DNA of 20,995 nt from a virus. The position numbers were made by a program, and so were the translations under genes. The notes under the pieces are model-generated. The model made no database searches, was not told where the DNA came from, and saw nothing but the letters and a program-made list of their open reading frames with translations. Numbering within the stretch: the first letter of the stretch is position 1; each line of letters opens with the position of its first letter. Below, piece by piece: positions 5,157 through 11,880 of this stretch. The stretch lies in the IMG/VR virus record IMGVR_UViG_3300031919_000022, positions 1 to 20,995 of that record; one strand, 5' to 3'.

Positions 5157-5308
5157 TGAGACAAAAGTGACATTTATTTTTATAAAAAACATATATTATA
5201 TAAGGCGTACACACACAAATAATTTTTAATCTTTCCCTGTTATTTTTGTGTGTGTATGTCCTCTTAGGATTTAATATATATCTCTAAAATTATGTCACTT
5301 TTGTCTCA
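5157..5308. other. Nested inverted repeat, candidate replication origin
   Basis: The outer arms TGAGACAAAAGTGACAT (5157-5173) and its exact complement (5292-5308) are 17 bp without mismatch. The inner arms TACACACACAAATAA (5208-5222) and TTATTTTTGTGTGTGTA (5240-5256) pair with two extra T. AT-only stretches with ATATATTA/TAATATAT lie between. The 152-bp near-symmetrical layout, flanking binding-site repeats, AT-rich core and lack of genes fit an origin. A centromere-like or regulatory site is possible. Confidence 0.5.
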
Positions 5309-5382
5309 AAGACCCCTCAGCCCAGTCACAGCAAGGGTTTCAGTGAGACATTCCAGATTTTGACAATGTCACAAAGAAAATC

Positions 5383-5423
5383 AAAAAAAACCCTCTAACC
5401 CAAGCTGGGCAAGGGCTAGAGGG
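5383..5423 (-). terminator. Intrinsic terminator of the replication operon
   Basis: CCCTCTAGCCC and GGGTTAGAGGG (5423-5413, 5401-5391) form an 11-bp stem with one G-U pair, followed by eight T on the minus strand (A run 5383-5390). It is the first strong terminator after the last leftward gene (stop 5571). Confidence 0.85.
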
Positions 5424-5570
5424 CTGTGACAAAATGTTTTAAGAAATGTCACAAAAAAATGTCACAAAAATGTCTCACACATAGGAAATATTATTAAACA
5501 TCACAGTATTTTATCAAATACGGACTTTTCGACATTTCTGTCGGAAAGTACAGAATATATAAAGAGTATT

Positions 5571-5729
5571 TTACTTATCCTTCTTCAACATATGTTGCAC
5601 AGCAACATTGCCACATTTTATACATAAATACTCAATTCTAGTTCCGTCAGCATACTTATTCATTTTATCAATAGCCATAGGTATACCACATTTTCTACAT
5701 CTCATTGATACATATTTCTTACATCTCAT
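5571..5729 (-). CDS. Zinc-ribbon-like protein, 52 residues
   Basis: Starting at ATG 5729 after AAGGAGGGG 6 bases upstream, the frame encodes MRCKKYVSMRCRKCGIPMA... with CRKCG (11-15) and CIKCG (36-40). Two CxxC pairs 21 residues apart are the usual four-cysteine zinc ribbon, with a basic N-terminus and C-terminus. Small zinc ribbons of this kind often bind nucleic acid or another protein; the specific role is unknown. It is the last gene of the leftward replication operon. Its SD and start lie inside the 3' end of the preceding, TGA-interrupted frame (overlap 5719-5729). That suggests translational coupling and that the upstream frame is or was translated to its end. Confidence 0.75.
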   Translation of the reverse strand: MRCKKYVSMRCRKCGIPMAIDKMNKYADGTRIEYLCIKCGNVAVQHMLKKDK

Positions 5730-5928
5730 TATTACACCCCTCCTTTTTTAGGGGACACTGCTCATTTTTAAATATTGTTACACACCATGAATCTTCATAT
5801 TTGCGTACGTGATATTCAATCCCACAGAATAACAGTGAAGTTGTTAAATCTTCAACCTTAGTCCTTTTATTAAGTCAAACTTTTACATAATCTAAACACA
5901 TTACACATTCCTCCTTAACAGTAATCAT
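5719..5928 (-). pseudogene. Small Cys-containing gene interrupted by in-frame TGA
   Basis: From ATG 5928, which overlaps the previous stop as ATGA, the frame reads MITVKEECVMCLDYVKV and then TGA (5877-5875). It continues open in the same frame as LNKRTKVEDL...CGIEYHVRKY to TAA at 5721-5719, 69 residues if the TGA is ignored. The second part has no start codon or SD of its own yet looks like protein and reaches the next gene. TGA serves as an ordinary stop elsewhere here (for example 5927-5925 and 9412-9414), so general recoding is unlikely. It could be a nonsense mutation, a programmed readthrough (context TGA CTT), a sequencing error, or a 17-residue peptide followed by chance open frame. 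No function is recognised. Confidence 0.45.
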
Positions 5929-6041
5929 TTTTTCTCCTCCCATCTGCAACACCAAGTATCAATAGTCACCTTCTGTTTAAACATACACTCAATAAAGTAT
6001 TTGCAGTTCCCACATCTTTGTTCTTTCTTTGGTATTCTCAT
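5925..6041 (-). CDS. Cysteine-rich small protein, 38 residues
   Basis: The frame starts at ATG 6041 with AAGGAGGAG 7 bases upstream. That SD overlaps the stop of the primase-helicase gene. The product MRIPKKEQRCGNCKYFIECM... has CGNC (10-13), C19 and CC (31-32), a spacing compatible with binding one zinc ion. Its TGA overlaps the next ATG (ATGA), the classic sign of coupled translation. It is a member of the leftward replication operon; the role is unknown. It is short, but the SD, overlaps and cysteine pattern make it believable. Confidence 0.65.
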   Translation of the reverse strand: MRIPKKEQRCGNCKYFIECMFKQKVTIDTWCCRWEEKK

Positions 6042-6054
6042 AAGTATCTCCTCC

Positions 6055-8862
6055 TTAAAATTCTAAGGTATCATCATCATTAGCAGCACAGATTTCCTGT
6101 AAATCATCATTATTGATAGCCCTATAATTGAGCATTAGACAACGAAGTTGATTGCCTGTTGACTGTAAACGTGCCCTGACGTTGTTCTTTACGAAGAAGG
6201 GTTCTTTCTTTATGTAATCCAGAAGCACAGTACGTTTAATATCAGCATCAGGATAGTTTTTAACCCATGTATCATATACACCTTTAAACCATAGTAATAT
6301 TGTGTTGTTTTCAATCTTATAATGTTTACCATTGAGTAATTTACCATCTAACATTAGTACAGTCATGTCAGAGAAAAACTTTGACACTGTGTGGTCGCTT
6401 TCAGTTATTTCTTTAGTTTCTGTAGCTTTGCTACTTAACCAGTTAATAAAATCTAACTTATCTTTCTCTGTTAAAACATGCTCGAACTCGTGGAGAAATG
6501 CTCCTGCAAACACAGATACGTTTTTAGCAAGACGTCCATCTATGTCTTGTGACATTAATCTGTCTTGTATGTAATCTATTTTAGCTAATAACTTCTCTGA
6601 ACCTTCACGTTGTTTCTTAGTAGCGAAGTGTAACCCTAAAGATGGAAAGTGTTGAACTAGGTCGAGCATATGTGTTAATGCGTTGTTGTCCCTCTCGTAT
6701 GCAGAAATTTGAATATTACAGCAACGCGAAAATACAGCGTTATTATCAGGAGTATCCTCTCCACTAAGTAGTAAAAACCCTCTGATTTTTTCTGCTCTAA
6801 CACCAAAACCTGACTTAATACCTTTATCAGCACCTTGCCTGTTATACGCACCGAGCAAAAATTCATCGCGGTGTTTAATATCTTTAAGATTGTTTTTATA
6901 ATCGTCATACCACAGCGGTAACGAGGAATAGTACCCTAATTTTCTGGTCATACTAACTATAGAGGGCATGGCGAAGTTCTTACCATCTATATGTGGAAAC
7001 CCGTAAGCAGACATTAACCACCGGGCAAGGTAGGTCTTTCCGCTATTACGTTTACCATTTATAAAGAAGATAGGAAACGATTTATCGCCTTTATGATTGT
7101 AGATTGCGTTACTGTGCCATCCAGCCACTATAAAACCTAGTGAAAGCCATGCATTAAATGTACCTAAGTTGGTTTTCAATGTGTAAGCAACATCTTTTAA
7201 ATAATCATCAGTTATTTCTTCAATTACGTCTGGTTTGGTTGGCATGTATGTCTCATCATTATCATCTACAATGTTAAGATTACGTACCATGTAGCTCTTA
7301 TCATCTAAAGTGATAATGTTATTATCATCGCAAGTTATAATCTGCCCTTTATTATCTATACCATAACGTCCCATTATCCAAATATCGTTTACTTGTCCTA
7401 TGTGGTCAGGTGAGTGAACGATATTTTCTTCTTGTTTAAGTAGAATTTCGTTAAGTGCTATTAGGTCTTTAAAATCACCTTTGAATATATAGTTACCTGC
7501 TTTTTTACACTCAGCCATGAAATCCATAGGCCTAGTAAGTGTCTCTGCTGTGAAAATAACTTGCCTACTGATTTGCCCCCGTTCATTTTCTAATTTACAT
7601 ATTCTAACATGATTACCATCAGCTTCAATAGTATGGAGTAGATGAATAACAAAATTAGAAATACAGACTTCTGCGATACCTTCATTAGTATGAACTGTTT
7701 TATAATAACATTTGTTCTTCTGGTATATATCAGCGTCAGCATCATTTTTTTCTTGATTACACTGGTTATATCTCTTATATGCGTTATTATATGCTTTAGT
7801 TATTATAGTTTTACTTATTTTAAGGCTAGCTTTTAGTGTGTCTACGAAAAGCATAATCTTAACTTCATCCTGTAAAGCTAAGAATGTGTAATACCATGCA
7901 TCATATTTACTAAGTATATCAGGTGTTTCTTTAGCTGTTGCTATAAAGGTTTTAGGTGTTGCAGGAATATAGGTTTGTGTGGTAAAATATTTATATAGAA
8001 CTTCCTTATTTCCTCCACAATTATACATATAATAATCACTAACATCATTAAATCTTGTAGGTAAAGATATAGTATATAATTTATCTGGAAACGTAGCTGC
8101 AATTGTTTTTAAAAGTTTTAGCCCTGCTTTATCTTGGTCAGGAACAGCTATTATTTTATTAAATTTAGTAAGTAAATTACCTAAATTTTCTGTACTGGTT
8201 TCCCATGCAGTAGCTCCGGGGACACCAATAGCTTGTAATCCGGCTTGTATAGCAGTTAAAGCATCTGTTTCACCTTCAAATATATAAAGATAATCATTAT
8301 TATAATTTTTAAGGAGGTCTAAACCATATATGGTATTACTACCTTCCGTAAATGTATATTTATTAGTACCTTCAAATTTAAGACGTTTTTTAACAGCTAA
8401 TATATCCCCATCTGCTCCGTAAAATGGTATAACAACACCTTTAATAATTTCACCATTTCGCACGTGTTTATGATTATCTATACCACGTGATTTTAAAAAT
8501 TCTATATCGAAACCTTTAAATTCAGCAAAATTTTCTAATGTAACAATGTTAGGGTATTCTAACTTAAAAATTTTTCTAATATCTTTAACAGCGTTCTCTA
8601 TACTATCGAATAACCCCATCTCTACTAGTAATTTAGGTGCAGTACCACCTATACCACATGCACCATAACAAACCCAATCCCACCCTTGTCCTTTGGAGGT
8701 TTTGTCATAGATTGCTAAACTAGTACCTTTAGTTTCTTTATGAATGGGGCACTTAGTTAAATAGACGTATTTGCCTTGTTTTATAAAGTCATTATCGTTA
8801 TAGTTTAGGTAATATTTCATTACGTCTATTAGTGATAAATTGTTTATTAGCAATCGTGACAT
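6055..8862 (-). CDS. Primase-helicase (zinc-binding, Toprim and P-loop ATPase)
   Basis: This 935-residue protein probably makes RNA primers and unwinds DNA at the phage fork. The start at ATG 8862 has AAGGAGG 8 bases upstream. Domain order: a DnaG/gp4-type zinc-binding region with CPIH (38-41) and C65, C69; a Toprim domain with EGETD (196-200) and DQDKAG (242-247), whose acidic residues bind metal; a long middle region I cannot assign; then a P-loop ATPase with GKRNSGKT (603-610), a Walker-B-like LPLWYDDY (648-655) and LLLSGEDTP (697-705). The ATPase looks more like the superfamily 3/AAA+ type of phage and plasmid primase-helicases than the hexameric DnaB type, but I am unsure of that. It is the second gene of the leftward operon, 3 bases after the ribbon-helix-helix-like gene. 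Confidence 0.88.
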   Translation of the reverse strand: MSRLLINNLSLIDVMKYYLNYNDNDFIKQGKYVYLTKCPIHKETKGTSLAIYDKTSKGQGWDWVCYGACGIGGTAPKLLVEMGLFDSIENAVKDIRKIFKLEYPNIVTLENFAEFKGFDIEFLKSRGIDNHKHVRNGEIIKGVVIPFYGADGDILAVKKRLKFEGTNKYTFTEGSNTIYGLDLLKNYNNDYLYIFEGETDALTAIQAGLQAIGVPGATAWETSTENLGNLLTKFNKIIAVPDQDKAGLKLLKTIAATFPDKLYTISLPTRFNDVSDYYMYNCGGNKEVLYKYFTTQTYIPATPKTFIATAKETPDILSKYDAWYYTFLALQDEVKIMLFVDTLKASLKISKTIITKAYNNAYKRYNQCNQEKNDADADIYQKNKCYYKTVHTNEGIAEVCISNFVIHLLHTIEADGNHVRICKLENERGQISRQVIFTAETLTRPMDFMAECKKAGNYIFKGDFKDLIALNEILLKQEENIVHSPDHIGQVNDIWIMGRYGIDNKGQIITCDDNNIITLDDKSYMVRNLNIVDDNDETYMPTKPDVIEEITDDYLKDVAYTLKTNLGTFNAWLSLGFIVAGWHSNAIYNHKGDKSFPIFFINGKRNSGKTYLARWLMSAYGFPHIDGKNFAMPSIVSMTRKLGYYSSLPLWYDDYKNNLKDIKHRDEFLLGAYNRQGADKGIKSGFGVRAEKIRGFLLLSGEDTPDNNAVFSRCCNIQISAYERDNNALTHMLDLVQHFPSLGLHFATKKQREGSEKLLAKIDYIQDRLMSQDIDGRLAKNVSVFAGAFLHEFEHVLTEKDKLDFINWLSSKATETKEITESDHTVSKFFSDMTVLMLDGKLLNGKHYKIENNTILLWFKGVYDTWVKNYPDADIKRTVLLDYIKKEPFFVKNNVRARLQSTGNQLRCLMLNYRAINNDDLQEICAANDDDTLEF

Positions 8863-8865
8863 TAA

Positions 8866-9036
8866 TTATTCCTCCTTTTTAGTGCTATATTGCTTAATCG
8901 CTAATTTTAAACCCTCTTCTAACATTTGTCTCCAAGAAATGTCATAGTCAATACAGATTTTTCTTGCTTCTTTGTAAATTGTGCTGTTAATCCAGTTGTT
9001 GATTTTACTTAAACCTTTAAATTTTTCGTTAGCCAT
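8866..9036 (-). CDS. Small ribbon-helix-helix-like DNA-binding protein
   Basis: From ATG 9036 (AAAGG 10 bases upstream) the product is 56 residues, MANEKFKGLSKINNWINSTI...; an ATG at 9054 would add six residues. A short N-terminal segment followed by two helices, about NSTIYKEARKICIDYDIS and WRQMLEEGLKLAIKQY, fits the ribbon-helix-helix (Arc/CopG) architecture of small dimeric repressors, although the strand is not typical. It is the first gene of the leftward replication operon. Its promoter is 46 bases upstream, so it may autoregulate that operon or act on the operator repeats further left. The family assignment is by shape, not by a diagnostic motif. Confidence 0.55.
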   Translation of the reverse strand: MANEKFKGLSKINNWINSTIYKEARKICIDYDISWRQMLEEGLKLAIKQYSTKKEE

Positions 9037-9081
9037 ATTTTCACAACCTTTCATTAAGTTTTCCTTTTTGCCGACAATCTT

Positions 9082-9110
9082 AGTATAACCATTTTTTGAT
9101 TTTATGTCAA
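9082..9110 (-). promoter_or_regulatory. Consensus sigma70 promoter for the leftward replication operon
   Basis: On the minus strand TTGACA (9110-9105), a 17-base spacer and TATACT (9087-9082) give a perfect -35 and a 5/6 -10. Transcription would start near 9075, just before the ribbon-helix-helix-like gene, and the host polymerase should recognise it at once after infection. Confidence 0.85.
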
Positions 9111-9126
9111 GGGAGTTGATGGAAAA

Positions 9127-9414
9127 ATGTCCAAAAATTTTTATTTAAGGATTTATAAGGATGATGAGCCTGTAAATCGTAATCAATTTATGAAGCACCG
9201 TAAGGTTTTTGTGCAATTTAATCCTAAATTTTTAGAAAAAATTGTCATTGATGAAATGATTAAAAAGTTACCTTTAAAATTCAGACAAGTTATAATTTTA
9301 CATGTTATTAAAGGTTATCCAGTTAAACAAATAGCTAAATATTTAGAAGTTCACAGAAGCACAGTGCATCGGAGATTAATAAAAGCATTAGATATGTTAA
9401 GTAAAAATACTTGA
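9127..9414 (+). CDS. Sigma region 4-like helix-turn-helix regulator, 95 residues
   Basis: The C-terminal half, from KLPLKFRQVIILHVIKGYPV through KQIAKYLEVHRSTVHRRLIK (about 47-86), matches sigma-70 region 4 and related activators: a leucine-proline start, an R-x-V-hydrophobic helix, then the helix-turn-helix with recognition helix HRSTVHRRL. The N-terminal 45 residues are unrecognised and no region 2 is present, so it is not a complete sigma factor. It is the first rightward gene and its stop codon overlaps the -35 box of the promoter that serves the packaging and structural genes. By analogy with small phage late activators of the ArpU/RinA kind, it may switch on late transcription; that is inference from position and fold. 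GGGAG lies 11 bases before the ATG. Confidence 0.7.
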   Translation: MSKNFYLRIYKDDEPVNRNQFMKHRKVFVQFNPKFLEKIVIDEMIKKLPLKFRQVIILHVIKGYPVKQIAKYLEVHRSTVHRRLIKALDMLSKNT

Positions 9415-9416
9415 CA
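9395..9416 (+). repeat. Exact 22-bp repeat overlapping the late promoter, copy 2
   Basis: Identical to 4887-4908. It contains AAGTA-AAAA-TACTT and ends with the TTGACA of the promoter at 9411-9440, while also encoding the last residues of the regulator gene. A protein bound here would cover the -35 box. Confidence 0.75.
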
Positions 9417-9440
9417 ATTTGCAACAAAAATTGGTATAAT
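9411..9440 (+). promoter_or_regulatory. Consensus promoter for packaging and structural genes
   Basis: TTGACA (9411-9416), an 18-base spacer and TATAAT (9435-9440) are full consensus boxes. The -35 overlaps the TGA of the upstream regulator gene and the end of the 22-bp repeat. The start point would be near 9447, about 34 bases before the first gene. Confidence 0.85.
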
Positions 9441-9480
9441 AAGGTAAGATGGAACAAGTGTGTTATAAAGGGTGTTTTTA

Positions 9481-9912
9481 GTGCCATACAAAGATTATGA
9501 AAAACAAAAAGCTAGTTGGCGTAGAACAAAGAAAAGATTTAGAGCTAAATATCCTGAATTAAATAAACAAAGGCAAGAGAAATATATTGAAGATTTTGTT
9601 AAAAGACACAATATAATAACATACCATAAATATAGGGTAGCAAAATTAAAAGACCCTAATTATACTCCCACTAAAACACAGTTGGATAGAATCGAAAAAG
9701 TAGCTAAATTATACGTAGATGTAGGTTACGTTGATGCTGTGTTACTTAAAGAAAGATATAATCTTACTACACATCAAGTAAAATATTTAACAATGACGAA
9801 ATGTTTTGAGGAAAAAGTTCAAATGTTTCGTAATATTGAATATACGAAAGCGTTAGTAGTGTTATTAGCTGAAGTACGGAGGAAATTTTATGAGCAACTT
9901 AAATCCACCTAG
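9481..9912 (+). CDS. Small basic protein of unknown function before terminase
   Basis: I choose GTG 9481 because AAAGGG lies 7 bases upstream; a GTG at 9472 would overlap that SD. The 143-residue product begins MPYKDYEKQKASWRRTKKRF and is lysine/arginine-rich at the N-terminus with predicted helices throughout. The stretch VGYVDAVLLKERYNLTTHQVKYL (about residues 79-101) could form a helix-turn-helix, but no diagnostic motif is present. Its 3' end overlaps the small terminase gene by 23 bases, so the two are translated together. Its place, just before TerS, suggests a DNA-binding role in packaging or late control. This is weak inference. Confidence 0.75.
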   Translation: MPYKDYEKQKASWRRTKKRFRAKYPELNKQRQEKYIEDFVKRHNIITYHKYRVAKLKDPNYTPTKTQLDRIEKVAKLYVDVGYVDAVLLKERYNLTTHQVKYLTMTKCFEEKVQMFRNIEYTKALVVLLAEVRRKFYEQLKST

Positions 9913-10420
9913 ATTAGCTCTTAATGTGGACGGATTAAAAGTAAATAAACGGATGATTGAGGTAGCTCAACAGATTGTCTTAACAGGTAGTATCAAAACC
10001 GCTGCGAAAGTTGTTGGTGTACCATCTGCTACTGTAAATGGATGGCTAGCTAATAAAGAAGATTTTAAACAATTAGTTCAACAATTTACAGATGCTATGC
10101 TTATTGAAATGAAATCTGAACTGGTAGGAGTGTCGCGCGAAGCACTTGAAGTAATACGTTTAATAATGGTAGACCCTGGCATTGACCCTGCACAAAGATT
10201 AAAAGCAGCACAGGATATTTTAAGTAGAGCGGGGCTTAATGCAGAGAAAAAACAACAAATTGATGTTAATAATAATTATAATATTTTTTCACAAATGGAT
10301 GATGATGAACTAGATAAATTAGCCAATATAGATTTTAAGGAAGTGATAGATGTTGAGCCGAGTGACGAAGGAAAAGATAGCTCTGGCAAAGATGGAGAAG
10401 TTAAGGCGAACAGCGTATAA
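9890..10420 (+). CDS. terS: Terminase small subunit
   Basis: This is a 176-residue protein with a GGAGG SD 7 bases before the ATG. The N-terminal region MIEVAQQIVLTGSIKTAAKV through VGVPSATVNGWLANKEDF (about 22-59) is the helix-turn-helix used by small terminases to bind the packaging site. A helical middle (MKSELVGVSREALEVIRLIM, PAQRLKAAQDILSRAGL) would form the oligomerisation ring. The acidic tail (MDDDELDKLANIDFKEVIDV onward) probably contacts the large subunit. The length is typical. It recognises phage DNA and hands it to TerL for packaging into the prohead. It overlaps the preceding gene by 23 bases and TerL by up to 71. Confidence 0.85.
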   Translation: MSNLNPPRLALNVDGLKVNKRMIEVAQQIVLTGSIKTAAKVVGVPSATVNGWLANKEDFKQLVQQFTDAMLIEMKSELVGVSREALEVIRLIMVDPGIDPAQRLKAAQDILSRAGLNAEKKQQIDVNNNYNIFSQMDDDELDKLANIDFKEVIDVEPSDEGKDSSGKDGEVKANSV

Positions 10421-11867
10421 AGACCTCTATTACTTTACAAAATATGTTATGGGGTTTAATTTACTAGAGCCACAACCACACAAAGGCGTCTGTGATTTTC
10501 TTACTAAAGACCCTGATATATTAGATTGGGTAAAAATGTCTCGTGCTGAACGTGCTGCTAAAGCACAACATACTGGTAACATTAAAAAATTACTTATGTT
10601 ACCTAGAGGATGTTTTAAATCTACAATAGCAACAATATCTTTTCCTGTATGGTTACATTGGCATGACCCTAATTTACGAATAATGATAGATAATGAAAAT
10701 TATAAAAACTCTAAGAAATTTTTATCTGAAACAAAAGTTATTCTTACAGGCAATCAATTACTGCAACAACTTGTTGTAGATGAGGATAATGAATTTTTAT
10801 TAGAACCTAATTTTAAAATGCCTGGTGGATTTACAGAAGATGGTATTATTTATAAAAATAGAACAATTCCTGCTAAAGAGCCATCTTTGTTTTGTTCAGG
10901 AGTTGATACAGCTGCTACTGGGCAGCACCCTGATGTAATTATTATGGATGACTTGGTATCAGAACGTAATGTTACTACAGATGACCAGATAAAAAAAGTT
11001 AAACAGCATTACAGATTTGCTTATTCTCTGTTAGAACCCGGTGGATTATTGATTGTTATTGGGACAAGATACCATATGAACGATTTGTATAATGAAATTA
11101 TTGATGATGACACTTTTAAAACTATAATTTGTCCAGCAATTGATGATAAAGGCGAATTATTTTTCCCTACTAGATTAGGTCATAAACGTCTTGCTGAACT
11201 TAAAAAATCACAAGGTCTATACATATTTAATTCACAATATATGTTAAATCCAATCTCTGATGAAAATGCTATTTTTCACCCAGATTGGATTAAATATTAT
11301 ACAGAAGATGATTTAAAAGGTAAAATACTGCATACTTTTATTACAGTAGATTTAGCTATTAGTCAAAAAGAAACAGCAGACTATACAGTTGTGCTAGTAT
11401 CATCTATAGATACTGATAGCAATATATATGTTCGTGAATATGTACGTGAACGTTCCACCCCACAGGAAACTAGTGAGACTATTTTTAGATTAGCATCAAA
11501 ATATAAAAATGAACGTTTACTTAAAGTTGGAGTAGAAAGTGTTGCTTGGCAGAAAGCTATGATTTATTTTTTACGTGATGAAATGCGTAGACGTGGTAAA
11601 TTTATACCATTAGTTGAATTAAAAGCTGATAAAGATAAAGTTAGACGTGCGTATGGTTTTCAACCTTACGTTGAAAATGGCGCATTTTTTATTAAAAAGG
11701 ATATGAAAATTTTATATCAAGAAATGATGGAATTTCCATTAGGTAAACATGATGATACAGTTGACGCTGTTACATATATTCCACAAATAATGCGTAAACC
11801 CAGTCGTGGAAAAAGTCTTGGAGTTGATAGTACGTATGAGCCAAGAAATTCTATTACGGGTTATTAA
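10350..11867 (+). CDS. terL: Terminase large subunit (packaging ATPase and nuclease)
   Basis: This protein translocates DNA into the prohead and cuts the concatemer. Residues are counted from TTG 10350, which has AAGGAAGTG upstream; ATG 10392 is an alternative that removes 14 residues. The ATPase domain has Walker A LPRGCFKST (84-92) and Walker B VIIMDD (196-201). The RNase-H-like nuclease domain has D334 in FITVDLAIS, E396 in VGVESVAW, and D468/D469/D472 in KHDDTVDAV, the usual metal-binding set. The total of 505 residues is normal for podovirus-type TerL. The 5' end overlaps TerS in another frame and the portal gene follows after 13 bases. Confidence 0.93.
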   Translation: MLSRVTKEKIALAKMEKLRRTAYKDLYYFTKYVMGFNLLEPQPHKGVCDFLTKDPDILDWVKMSRAERAAKAQHTGNIKKLLMLPRGCFKSTIATISFPVWLHWHDPNLRIMIDNENYKNSKKFLSETKVILTGNQLLQQLVVDEDNEFLLEPNFKMPGGFTEDGIIYKNRTIPAKEPSLFCSGVDTAATGQHPDVIIMDDLVSERNVTTDDQIKKVKQHYRFAYSLLEPGGLLIVIGTRYHMNDLYNEIIDDDTFKTIICPAIDDKGELFFPTRLGHKRLAELKKSQGLYIFNSQYMLNPISDENAIFHPDWIKYYTEDDLKGKILHTFITVDLAISQKETADYTVVLVSSIDTDSNIYVREYVRERSTPQETSETIFRLASKYKNERLLKVGVESVAWQKAMIYFLRDEMRRRGKFIPLVELKADKDKVRRAYGFQPYVENGAFFIKKDMKILYQEMMEFPLGKHDDTVDAVTYIPQIMRKPSRGKSLGVDSTYEPRNSITGY

Positions 11868-11880
11868 GGTGGTGTTATAA

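Larger units (their letters stand above)
5062..5477. promoter_or_regulatory. Cluster of ATGTCWCA / TGWGACAT sites
   Basis: I count 15 sites, allowing one mismatch in a few. They start near 5062, 5071, 5080, 5101, 5113, 5157, 5166, 5292, 5301, 5344, 5366, 5425, 5446, 5459 and 5470, in both orientations and often 9-12 bases apart. They surround and form the arms of the inverted repeat at 5157-5308. The same GTCTCA core is in the operator cluster at 4302-4371. This looks like a multi-site target for one phage DNA-binding protein. Confidence 0.7.

Noticed and set aside
5524-5549. ACTTTTCGACA-TTTC-TGTCGGAAAGT hairpin as a terminator
   Set aside because: An 11-bp stem with one mismatch is present but no T run follows on either strand, so terminator function is not supported.
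4887-9416. The 22-bp repeat pair as phage attachment or excision sites
   Set aside because: No integrase gene is present in the window, and one copy overlaps a functional promoter and a gene end, so a shared operator is the simpler reading.
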